Assembly: GCA_003223065.1 (NCBI GenBank)
Contig: QHXU01000287.1
Location: 2,637 to 13,198, forward strand
From: Acidobacteriota bacterium
Lineage (GTDB): Bacteria > Acidobacteriota > Terriglobia > Bryobacterales > Bryobacteraceae
Direction of reading: 5' to 3'
Length of the DNA stretch: 10,562 nt
A program made the translations under genes and the position numbers. A model generated the notes under the pieces. That model had not been told where the DNA came from. It did no database searches and saw nothing but the letters and a program-made list of their open reading frames with translations. Position 1 is the stretch's first letter, and each line of letters opens with the position of its first letter. Below are positions 1-6,253 of this stretch, piece after piece.

Positions 1-987
1 ATATTCCGGCCGCCCATGCGCGCGTGGTTGTCGATGTAAGCGGTTATTACGTCACGCCCGGGTTGATCGACATCAACGCGCGATTCGATTTCCGGGAGGA
101 CCGCTCTAATCTGAAGCCTGACTACAACACGCTGCCAAACGGCGTTACTACCGCTGTCGACGCCGGCAGCTCGAGCTGCAAGACGTTTCCGGATTTCAGA
201 GCGGGGGTCATCGACCGCGCGAAAACACGATTGCTCGCATTCCTGAATGCCGGCGCGGATTGCGACTCCGCATCCATGGCCCGAATCGTGCGCCAGTATC
301 CGGAGATTATCGTGGGCATCGCCGCGCGCCCCCAAACCTTGGAAACGGCCGTAAAGGCGGCCCAATTAAGCAACGCCATTGTCATGGTGGATGCCAATGG
401 AATCGGGGAGACCGAATACGCCGGCCGGGTGTTGAAGCAATTGCGGCCTGGCGACATCAATACGCACGTCTACAGCCGCCTGACCCCGCAAACGGACGGA
501 AACGGCAACACTACGGCAGGCACAGCAGCGCGGCGTCTCATTTGACGTGGGCCACGGATCTGACGGCTTGTGGTTTCGGATCGCGCAGCCGGCGATACAG
601 CAGGGCTTTCTCCCCGACACGATTTCCAGCGGAATGGACATCGACAGTATTCTGCTGCCGCGCGCCAACATGATTACGACGATGTCGAAGCTCTTGAACA
701 TGGGAATGAGCGTGGACCAGATTATCGAACGCGTCACTGCGAATCCGGCGCGCGTCATACGACGGCCGGACCTCGGAACCCTGAGCGAGGGCGCCATTGC
801 GGATATCGCAGTGCTGCGAATTCAGGAAGGCCGGTTTGGGTTCCTCGATTCCGGACACGCCAGGCTGGACGGCTCACGAAGGCTCGATTGCGTGCTGTCG
901 GTCCGTAACGGCGCCGTTGTCTGGGACAGTGAGGGCCTCAGCGTGACGGATTGGATCAAAGCCGGGCCTTACACGAATTTCAAGTAG
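1..987 (+). pseudogene. Amidohydrolase (dihydroorotase-like deacetylase family), 5'-truncated by window edge and frameshifted
   Basis: The reading frame is open from the left edge (codons start at position 3) and gives IPAAHARVVVDVSG then YVTPGLIDI, the typical beginning of amidohydrolase-superfamily deacetylase/dihydroorotase-like proteins. It stops at 543-545. The family sequence continues in another frame from about 511 (LRQAQQRGVSFDVGHG, then PAIQQGFLPDTIS and a C-terminal ADIAVLR strand) to TAG at 985-987. One extra base, or two missing, between about 500 and 516 explains the break. From memory of the family, metal ligands also appear lost: the HxH after GLIDI is N (75) and R (81), the carboxylated Lys of VGIK is Ala (321), the His of VMVH is Asp (390), and the late Asp of ISTD is Gly (631). 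Only the His of TH (465) remains. A GTG at 24 is an internal codon, not the start. Family assignment is fairly sure. Whether the frameshift is real or a sequencing error is open, but the ligand losses point to a non-catalytic protein either way. Confidence 0.8.
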
Positions 988-997
988 ACCGGACGGA

Positions 998-1438
998 TCA
1001 ATCGATATACGCGATGCAGTCGATCTGCAATAATTGGCCGGCGTGACGGAATCCCGTGGCTCCGAAGTATGACCGCGCCGGCAGCGGGTCTTTGAAAAAG
1101 GTCTTGTACACCTCGTTCATCGGTTCCCAGTTATGCTCGGGATCCACCAGCGCAACTTGCACCTTGAGCACATTGTCGAGGGAAGTTCCGGCTTTCTCGA
1201 GCGAGGTTTTCATGATTTGCAAGGCATCACCGGTCTGCTGGCTGATGTCTCCCGGTTTCGGCCTCTTGTCCGGATACCAGCCTCCGATGCCGCTCAAGAA
1301 CAACAAGTTTCCGGAACGGATCGCCCCGCCTACCGGTTGCTTGCCCGCCGTCGAGCTTCGTTTGTTCTGTGCCCGCCCTACGCTTGCTCCCGCGAGTACA
1401 AGCGCAGCCGACTGGAGCACCTTCCGACGATCCGGCAT
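998..1438 (-). CDS. RidA/YjgF/UK114-family protein with twin-arginine signal
   Basis: The protein has 146 residues. Residues 1-24 look like a Tat signal: DRRKVLQ at 3-9 (twin Arg at 4-5), a short hydrophobic stretch SAALVLAGASVG, and probable cleavage near GRA-Q. The rest is one RidA fold: AIRSGNLLFLSGIGG, the helix QQTGDALQIMKTSLEKAGTSLDNVLKVQVAL, and the PARS segment with the conserved substrate-carboxylate Arg at 122. RidA enzymes hydrolyse reactive enamine/imine intermediates from PLP enzymes; the Glu usual near the C-terminus (EAIA) is Asp140 here (IDCIA). Classical RidA is cytosolic, so an exported form is unusual and its substrate is unknown. The ATG at 1436-1438 is supported by GGAGGTGATG five bases before it on the minus strand. 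The gene converges on the amidohydrolase remnant, with 10 bases between stops, and diverges from the kdp genes. It may be an Rid-like subgroup member without deaminase activity. Confidence 0.87.
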   Translation of the reverse strand: MPDRRKVLQSAALVLAGASVGRAQNKRSSTAGKQPVGGAIRSGNLLFLSGIGGWYPDKRPKPGDISQQTGDALQIMKTSLEKAGTSLDNVLKVQVALVDPEHNWEPMNEVYKTFFKDPLPARSYFGATGFRHAGQLLQIDCIAYID

Positions 1439-1442
1439 TGCT

Positions 1443-1452
1443 CATCACCTCC
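1443..1452 (-). promoter_or_regulatory. Strong ribosome binding site of the RidA-like gene
   Basis: On the minus strand this reads GGAGGTGATG, a near-perfect complement of the 16S rRNA 3' end. It lies four bases before the ATG at 1438. It fixes the start of the RidA-like gene and is the exact inverted copy of the site before the kinase gene (1530-1539). Confidence 0.8.
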
Positions 1453-1458
1453 CTAAAC

Positions 1459-1464
1459 ATTGTA
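1459..1464 (-). promoter_or_regulatory. Possible -10 element for the RidA-like gene
   Basis: The minus strand reads TACAAT, a 5/6 match to TATAAT, six bases before the ribosome binding site. Transcription would start about at 1452 and leave a very short leader. No convincing -35 hexamer is visible at the right distance, so this is a weak call based on sequence match and position only. Confidence 0.3.
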
Positions 1465-1472
1465 AGGGCTTG

Positions 1473-1493
1473 GGCGCGCGGGGGAACCGCGCC
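1473..1493. other. GC-rich hairpin in the divergent intergenic region
   Basis: GGCGCG at 1473-1478 is complementary to CGCGCC at 1488-1493, with a nine-base loop. It lies midway between the two divergent genes. There is no T-run after it on either strand, so it is not an intrinsic terminator. It may be a protein site or chance in GC-rich DNA. Confidence 0.3.
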
Positions 1494-1516
1494 GGCTTGT
1501 GGTCATGGTGATCGCC

Positions 1517-1522
1517 TAAAAT
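1517..1522 (+). promoter_or_regulatory. Possible -10 element for the kdpD-kdpE genes
   Basis: TAAAAT matches TATAAT at five of six bases and lies seven bases before the kinase gene's ribosome binding site, mirroring the arrangement on the other strand. A TTG at 1497-1499 is the only -35-like triplet nearby, and its spacing is too short (about 14 bases) if it begins TTGTGG. The call is weak. Confidence 0.3.
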
Positions 1523-1529
1523 AGCAGCC

Positions 1530-1539
1530 GGAGGTGATG
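1530..1539 (+). promoter_or_regulatory. Strong ribosome binding site of the KdpD-like kinase, deciding a non-standard start
   Basis: GGAGGTGATG is identical to the site before the RidA-like gene, whose ATG lies four bases further on. The same spacing here lands on ACG at 1544, in frame with the kinase. ATC at 1541 lies six bases after GGAGG and is also in frame. The first conventional start in frame is TTG at 1568, about 30 bases away. The ATG within the site (1537) is in another frame and too close to GGAGG to be used. An in-frame TGA at 1535-1537 rules out a start further upstream. Confidence 0.65.
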
Positions 1540-1567
1540 GATCACGCTTGCCTGGCGGGCACTCCGA

Positions 1568-2989
1568 TTGTTGGCATCCCTCGCAGGGGTGGCGCTGGTG
1601 ACCTGGACGGGCTATCGTCTCGTCCCGGTAAACGCGACGACCATCGGCTTCGCCTATCTTCTGCTCGTACTGGTCATAGCGACGACTTGGGGGTTTTATG
1701 AGGCGTGCCTTGCCTCGATTACCGCCACCCTCACGTTTAACTTTTTCTTCTTGCCTCCGGTTGGCAGATTTACGATCGCAGATCCGCAAAACTGGGTTGC
1801 CTTATTTAGTTTCTTGACGACATCGCTCGTCGCCAGCCGGCTCTCGACACAAGCCAAGCGGCGGGCCCTGGACGCGCTAGCCCGGCAGCAGGACTTGGAG
1901 CGGTTGTACACGTTCAGCAGGGCGATTCTACTGATCGACAAAAGCGAGGCATTCCCGAACCAACTGGTCCGCAAGCTCGCGGAAACTTTCGAACTGGACG
2001 CCGTGGTTCTTTATGTGCGACGCACCGAAGCGTTCCACCGCGCTGGCCCATCCGATTTCGAAGGCTTGGATGACCAGCTTCGCGATGCGGCTTTGAAAGG
2101 TACATGGTTCGCCGACGCGCAGCATCACCGCATCATAACGGCCGTGCGGCTGGGTTCGGAACCGATCGCAGGTCTCGCGTTACAGGGCGCGCAGATGCCG
2201 GACTCGGTCTTGCAGGGAATCGGCAACCTGGTTGCCATCGGCCTCGAGCGCGCGCTGGCACAGGATCTGGCATCTCAGGTTGAAGCAGTAAGACAAAGCG
2301 AGAAGCTGCGGACGACACTGCTTGATGCCTTGGCGCATGAGTTCAAGACCCCGCTGACCTCGGTAATTGCGGCAACCACCGCGCTCCTGGACAACCCCGA
2401 TCAACCGCTTGCGAGCCGTACGGAACTGCTCAAGATCGCCGATGAGGAAGCGCGCCATCTGAAGGAACTCATCAACGACACAGTTGAGATGGGACGTCTC
2501 GACACCACGGGGATTCGCGTGCAAGCCGAGCGGACAAACGTTGCTGAGATCGTTCGTGAGGTAGTCGCTTCTATGCGGACCGACATCGACGATCGCCCGG
2601 TGCAAGTAAACTGTGACGAACACTCGTCGGCTGTCGTGGTTGACCGGCGCCTCGTAAAACTGGCGATCAAGCAGCTTCTGGACAACGCGCTGAAGTACTC
2701 TCCACCAGAGAGACCCATCATCGTCCAGGTGCGCAATGGAAGCGGCCTGATCACCATAGCAGTTACGGATTATGGCGAAGGAATATCCGGCCAGGAACAG
2801 AGCCGCATTTTCGAGAGACTGTACAGGAGTCCGGCTGTGGAGCGCCAGATTCCCGGTTCCGGCCTGGGCCTGAGCATTGCCCTCAACATTGTCCGCGCGC
2901 ATCATGGAGATCTGACCGTGACTAGCCGTCCTGGCGAGACTACTTTTCGATTGACCCTACCGGTAGCCCAGGAAGGAACACAAGAGTGA
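1568..2989 (+). CDS. kdpD: KdpD-like sensor histidine kinase (short form: DUF4118 membrane domain, GAF-like region, HisKA, HATPase)
   Basis: This is the membrane sensor kinase that should phosphorylate KdpE in the next gene. Numbering from TTG 1568 (473 aa), it has four hydrophobic segments at about 2-17, 25-42, 45-63 and 73-91 (DUF4118 style, with PVNATT before the second), a basic helix at 93-110, and a GAF-like region at about 115-230. Next come HisKA with His257 in ALAHEFKTPL, the N-box DNALKY at 372-377, the G1 box DYGEG from 401, and the G2 box GSGLGLS near 430. E. coli KdpD is about 900 residues; the N-terminal KdpD sensor and Usp domains are absent here. TTG 1568 is the first conventional start but cuts into the first membrane helix and lacks a good ribosome binding site. 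ACG at 1544 (adding eight residues, LAWRALR-like) fits the GGAGGTGATG site and completes the helix, so 1544 is the likelier true start. The stop overlaps kdpE by four bases (GTGA). Confidence 0.88.
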   Translation: MLASLAGVALVTWTGYRLVPVNATTIGFAYLLLVLVIATTWGFYEACLASITATLTFNFFFLPPVGRFTIADPQNWVALFSFLTTSLVASRLSTQAKRRALDALARQQDLERLYTFSRAILLIDKSEAFPNQLVRKLAETFELDAVVLYVRRTEAFHRAGPSDFEGLDDQLRDAALKGTWFADAQHHRIITAVRLGSEPIAGLALQGAQMPDSVLQGIGNLVAIGLERALAQDLASQVEAVRQSEKLRTTLLDALAHEFKTPLTSVIAATTALLDNPDQPLASRTELLKIADEEARHLKELINDTVEMGRLDTTGIRVQAERTNVAEIVREVVASMRTDIDDRPVQVNCDEHSSAVVVDRRLVKLAIKQLLDNALKYSPPERPIIVQVRNGSGLITIAVTDYGEGISGQEQSRIFERLYRSPAVERQIPGSGLGLSIALNIVRAHHGDLTVTSRPGETTFRLTLPVAQEGTQE

Positions 2990-3684
2990 GCGCCGGCCGT
3001 ATTCTGGTGGTCGATGACGAACCCCAGATCCGGCGGATCATGCGCACCACGCTAACAGGCGCCGGCTACGAAGTCGACGACGCCAAAACCGGCGAGGAGG
3101 CGCTTGCCAAATTGCGGGACTTCCGGCCGGAATTGGTCCTCCTCGACATCAACATGCCGGGAATGGGCGGCCTGGCGGCGTGCAGGGCCATGCGCGCCGA
3201 CCCGAACGTCGCGATCATCATGTTGACGGTTCACAATACGGAGGCGGCCAAAGTCGAAGCGCTTGATGCGGGCGCGGACGATTTTGTCAGCAAGCCGTTC
3301 AGCACGCCGGAACTTCTCGCCCGCATCCGGGCTGCACTCCGGCGGGTGCCTGTTTCCCAGTCTTCACCCAGCCGCATTCGAGTTGGCGAGCTGACAATCG
3401 ACTTCGGCGCGCGGACAGTGACCCGGGGGGAGACGGCCAGCCACCTGACGCCCAAGGAGTTGGACCTCCTCCGTTACTTAACGCAGCATGCCAATGAAGC
3501 TGTTCCGCATCGCGAGCTGTTGCAGGCAGTTTGGGGGCCTGACTATGGCGACCAGGTCGATTACCTTCGGGCATTCATCAAGAGCCTGCGGAAGAAAATC
3601 GAACTGAACCCGGATCGTCCAAAGTACGTCACCACCGAACCATGGATCGGCTACCGCTTCAATGGCGCCGTGGAATCTTCATGA
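2986..3684 (+). CDS. kdpE: KdpE, OmpR-family response regulator
   Basis: KdpE is a DNA-binding response regulator expected to activate the kdp pump genes when phosphorylated by the upstream kinase. The receiver domain covers residues 4-120, with acidic pocket D10-D11, phospho-acceptor D54 in LLDINMPGMGG, T81, and K103 in SKPF. A winged-helix OmpR-type domain follows at about 130-228 (LTPKELDLLRYL, then HRELLQAVWGPDYGDQ and a C-terminal GYRF hairpin). ALDAGADDFVSKPF and the VWGPDY/DYLR stretch are characteristic of KdpE. The 232-residue length is normal. The start is GTG, overlapping the kinase stop by four bases, so the two are probably translationally coupled. The 89 bases after its stop hold candidate operator repeats. 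Confidence 0.95.
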   Translation: MSAGRILVVDDEPQIRRIMRTTLTGAGYEVDDAKTGEEALAKLRDFRPELVLLDINMPGMGGLAACRAMRADPNVAIIMLTVHNTEAAKVEALDAGADDFVSKPFSTPELLARIRAALRRVPVSQSSPSRIRVGELTIDFGARTVTRGETASHLTPKELDLLRYLTQHANEAVPHRELLQAVWGPDYGDQVDYLRAFIKSLRKKIELNPDRPKYVTTEPWIGYRFNGAVESS

Positions 3685-3748
3685 TCACTGTTTTCAAATG
3701 AGTGCCCGATCTTCATGACTTTTTCATGGTTTGTCTATGACTTCTTCA
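3675..3748 (+). repeat. Short direct repeats after kdpE, candidate KdpE operator
   Basis: ATGACTTTTTCA at 3715-3726 recurs as ATGACTTCTTCA at 3737-3748 (11 of 12 bases), exactly 22 bases apart, or two helical turns. A second repeat, ATCTTCATGA, lies at 3675-3684 (over the kdpE stop) and 3709-3718. TTCATG occurs at 3679-3684-type positions three times in total (also 3713-3718 and 3724-3729 region). The stretch is AT-richer than its surroundings and precedes the Usp-like gene and the pump genes. OmpR-family regulators bind direct repeats on one DNA face. The repeats are seen; the operator role is inferred. Confidence 0.4.
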
Positions 3749-3773
3749 GGCCCTAACCAATACCCTCAAGAGC

Positions 3774-4259
3774 GTGGAAGGGCAGAAAAACATCCTGCTC
3801 GCGCTCGAACGGATCGTGCAGCCCGCAACCGGACACCCTGGCTGGTCCGAAACCGAAGAGGCGGAGCGGAGGCTAAACATCTCCGTAATCTTCACGTCTG
3901 TGGAGGCGACGCTCGCGGCCCTGAAAAAGGCAGGCGCACTGGCGAGTAGTTTGGGGGCACGGATCACGCTTGTCGTGCCTCAGGTAGTGCCATATCCCCT
4001 TCCACTCGAGAGTCCGCCTGTTCTTCTCGACTGGAACGAAAGACGCTTTCGCGTGATCGCGGGCGAGAGCCCCGTGGAAACCACCGTTCGGTTGTATCTG
4101 TGCCGCGACAGCGTCGAGACCGTGAAGAGTGCGCTGAGTCCGAGATCTGTGGTCGTGGTTGGCGGCCGTAAAGGCTGGTGGCGCTCTACTCGCGAAAAGC
4201 GGCTGGCGAGGAAATTGCGGCGCGCGGGTCACGAGGTCATTTTCACCGAAAGGGGGTAA
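3774..4259 (+). CDS. Stand-alone Usp-like protein inside the kdp operon
   Basis: The protein has 161 residues from GTG 3774. The part from about residue 36 has an alternating strand-helix pattern like a universal-stress-protein fold: NISVIFTS, helix VEATLAALKKAGALASSLGA, strand RITLVVPQVV, a Pro-rich loop PYPLPLESPP, ETTVRLYLCRD, strand SVVVVGG, and a basic C-terminal helix (TREKRLARKLRRAGHEVIF). The usual ATP-binding G-2x-G-9x-GS/T motif is absent (GGRKGWW instead). It lies between kdpE and kdpF, six bases before the next ORF. The adjacent kinase lacks the Usp domain that full-length KdpD carries, so this protein may act in trans as a sensor or scaffold; that is inference. The start is uncertain: the frame is open back to 3741 without a conventional start, GTG 3774 has a poor ribosome site, and homology-like sequence begins only near 3876, where GGAGG (3868-3872) precedes an ATC. 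Confidence 0.7.
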   Translation: MEGQKNILLALERIVQPATGHPGWSETEEAERRLNISVIFTSVEATLAALKKAGALASSLGARITLVVPQVVPYPLPLESPPVLLDWNERRFRVIAGESPVETTVRLYLCRDSVETVKSALSPRSVVVVGGRKGWWRSTREKRLARKLRRAGHEVIFTERG

Positions 4260-4265
4260 GCGTCC

Positions 4266-4349
4266 ATGCTTGACCTGTTTTATGTTGCCATCGGTTGTGG
4301 TTTTCTGCTCGTTTGTTGGGCCTTCACAAAGGCCTGCGACAAGCTCTAG
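4266..4349 (+). CDS. Tiny single-helix membrane protein upstream of kdpF
   Basis: This 27-residue ORF starts at ATG 4266, six bases after the Usp-like gene, with AGGGGG about eight bases before it. It reads MLDLFYVAIGCG then FLLVCWAFTKACDKL. One hydrophobic helix spans about residues 4-20, followed by a short charged tail, with cysteines at 11, 17 and 24. Its size and place resemble KdpF, but the real KdpF follows nine bases later and has the typical RPEKF end, so this is a second small membrane protein. I recall similar tiny ORFs next to kdpF in other acidobacterial kdp operons, but cannot check this. Role unknown; it may be an accessory peptide of the KdpFABC complex. Confidence 0.65.
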   Translation: MLDLFYVAIGCGFLLVCWAFTKACDKL

Positions 4350-4357
4350 GAGGGTAC

Positions 4358-4441
4358 ATGGAATACATCATTGCCGGGATTGCCTCGCTGGGGCTCTTTA
4401 TTTACCTTATTTACGCTCTTCTCCGTCCGGAGAAGTTCTGA
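4358..4441 (+). CDS. kdpF: KdpF, small stabilising subunit of the K+-transporting ATPase
   Basis: This 27-residue single-span peptide has a hydrophobic helix at about 4-22 (IIAGIASLGLFIYLIYALL) and the family-typical C-terminus RPEKF. KdpF lies against KdpA in the membrane and stabilises the KdpFABC complex. AGGAGGG at 4348-4354, overlapping the stop of the preceding tiny ORF, is a strong ribosome binding site three bases before ATG 4358. KdpA begins ten bases after the stop. Length and sequence are normal for the family. Confidence 0.93.
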   Translation: MEYIIAGIASLGLFIYLIYALLRPEKF

Positions 4442-4451
4442 GGAGAGGACC

Positions 4452-6251
4452 ATGACTAGCGTAGGAGTTTTGCAGATCGGGATATTTCTGGGGCTGGTCC
4501 TGGTCTGCGCAAAGCCTCTGGGTGCATACATGGCGCGGGTGTTCGAAGGTCAGCGCACGTTCATGCATCCCGTCTTGCGGTGGGTCGAACTGCTCACGTA
4601 TAAAGTAGCCGGCATTCGTGAAGACGTCGAACAGCCGTGGACCCAGTACACAGCGGCACTGCTCAGCTTCAGTATTTTCGGATTCCTGCTGACCTATCTG
4701 CTGCAACGGGCGCAGGGTATTCTGCCGTTTAACCCGCAGCATTTCGGCGCCGGCAATGTGACGCCCGACCTTGCGTTCAACACCGCCACAAGCTTCGTAA
4801 CGAACACCAACTGGCAGGCGTATGGCGGTGAATCTACATTGAGCTATTTCGTTCAAATGGCGGCTTTGACCGTGCAGAATTTCGCCTCCGCGGCGGCCGG
4901 AATGGCAATCGCGGTTGCGCTGGTCCGCGGCTTCGCGGGCCAGGAGAAAAGGACGCTCGGCAATTTTTGGGTAGACGAAACACGCGCGACGGTCTATGTG
5001 CTCTTGCCGATCTCGGTCGTGGCTGCTTTTCTCTTTGTCTCACAGGGGGTGATTCAGAACCTCAGCCCTTATACGGATGTCGCCACGGTTGAAGGCGCCA
5101 AGCAAACCATCGCGCAAGGCCCCGTGGCCTCGCAGGAAGCCATTAAGCAGCTTGGCACCAACGGAGGCGGCTTCTTTAGCGCCAATGCAGCACATCCCTT
5201 TGAGAATCCCACCCCCTTGAGTAATCTGCCTTCGCTGTTTCTAATTTTCCTGATTCCCGGAGCGCTCACCTATACCTTCGGAAAGATGGTCGGCGACACC
5301 CGGCAGGGCTGGGCGATCTTCGCGGCGTTCTCGGTCATGTTCCTGATCGGGGTATTCGTTTGTTACCAGTCCGAGCAGGCAGGAAATCCGTTGCTCGCGA
5401 AAATGGGGCTGCAAACGGCGGCGACGTCCGGCCAGGCCGGCGGCAACATGGAGGGCAAGGAAGTCCGCTTTGGGATCGCGAATTCCGCGCTGTATGCCAC
5501 CGTGACCACGGACGCCAGTTGCGGCGCCGTGAACAGCATGCACGATAGCTATACGCCCCTGGGAGGCCTGGTTCCCATGTTCAACATCATGACCGGAGAG
5601 GTGATCTTCGGCGGGGTCGGCGCGGGGCTATATGGCATCCTGCTCTACTGCATCCTGGCAGTGTTCATCGCGGGCTTGATGGTTGGACGCACGCCGGAAT
5701 ACCTGGGCAAGAAAATCGAGCAGAAGGAAGTGAAGATGGCCATGTTGGCGGTCGTCGCGACCGCGTTCAGCATTCTGGTGTTCAGCTCGTTGAGCTCTGT
5801 AGTCACCTTCTCCGCCAAGGGATATTGGAATCCGCCGGGTCCAGCCATCGCAAACGTGAACAACAACGGGCCGCACGGCCTGAGCGAAATTCTGTACACA
5901 TACGTAAGCGGTACCGGCAACAACGGCAGTGCCTTCGGGGGAATCGGGGCAAACACGCCGTGGTACAACCTGACAATCGGGCTAGCGATGTGGATCGGCC
6001 GCTTCCTGTTTCTGATTCCGCTGCTCGCGGCGGCCGGCAGCCTGGCGGCCAAGAAGAAGATTCCAGCGACGGCCGGGACATTCCCGACCGATGGTCCGCT
6101 ATTTGTGGGACTGCTGGTCGGCACTGTGTTGATTGTCGGGGCGCTCACATTCTTCCCCGCGCTTTCGTTGGGACCGATCGTTGAACATTTCCTGATGCGC
6201 GGCGGCAGGCTCTTTTCCACGACCCTGCCGTTCCACGGGATTTGGAGTTAA
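4452..6251 (+). CDS. kdpA: KdpA, potassium-binding and translocating subunit
   Basis: KdpA is the channel-like subunit of the KdpFABC ATPase in the inner membrane, built of four pore-loop repeats that form the K+ selectivity filter. All four are visible: TSFVTNTNW at 113-121, LGTNGGGFF at 234-242, TTDASCGAVNSMHD at 352-365 and GNNGSAF at 489-495. The N-terminus runs straight into a membrane helix (LQIGIFLGLVLVCAKPLGAYM). Length is 599 residues against 557 in E. coli. ATG 4452 is preceded by AGGAGAGG at 4441-4448, which overlaps the kdpF stop. The frame is open further upstream, but an earlier start would overlap kdpF and add a non-KdpA leader. The kdpB start follows two bases after the stop. 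Confidence 0.97.
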   Translation: MTSVGVLQIGIFLGLVLVCAKPLGAYMARVFEGQRTFMHPVLRWVELLTYKVAGIREDVEQPWTQYTAALLSFSIFGFLLTYLLQRAQGILPFNPQHFGAGNVTPDLAFNTATSFVTNTNWQAYGGESTLSYFVQMAALTVQNFASAAAGMAIAVALVRGFAGQEKRTLGNFWVDETRATVYVLLPISVVAAFLFVSQGVIQNLSPYTDVATVEGAKQTIAQGPVASQEAIKQLGTNGGGFFSANAAHPFENPTPLSNLPSLFLIFLIPGALTYTFGKMVGDTRQGWAIFAAFSVMFLIGVFVCYQSEQAGNPLLAKMGLQTAATSGQAGGNMEGKEVRFGIANSALYATVTTDASCGAVNSMHDSYTPLGGLVPMFNIMTGEVIFGGVGAGLYGILLYCILAVFIAGLMVGRTPEYLGKKIEQKEVKMAMLAVVATAFSILVFSSLSSVVTFSAKGYWNPPGPAIANVNNNGPHGLSEILYTYVSGTGNNGSAFGGIGANTPWYNLTIGLAMWIGRFLFLIPLLAAAGSLAAKKKIPATAGTFPTDGPLFVGLLVGTVLIVGALTFFPALSLGPIVEHFLMRGGRLFSTTLPFHGIWS

Positions 6252-6253
6252 GC

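Noticed and set aside
988..997. Bidirectional terminator between the convergent amidohydrolase remnant and RidA-like gene
   Set aside because: Only ten bases separate the stops, and I see no stem with T-runs on either side.
2180..2905. 241-codon open frame on the minus strand inside the kinase gene
   Set aside because: It lies wholly opposite a kinase gene whose H, N and G boxes are intact, and its translation shows no family I recognise.
3685..3773. c-di-AMP (ydaO-type) riboswitch or other structured leader before the pump genes
   Set aside because: The gap is only 89 bases, too short for that riboswitch, and no convincing nested stems are visible.
3737..3949. ORF beginning ATG 3737 in another frame over the Usp-like gene
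   Set aside because: It is Arg-rich, low-hydrophobicity text typical of an off-frame reading; the overlapping frame has clear strand-helix alternation.
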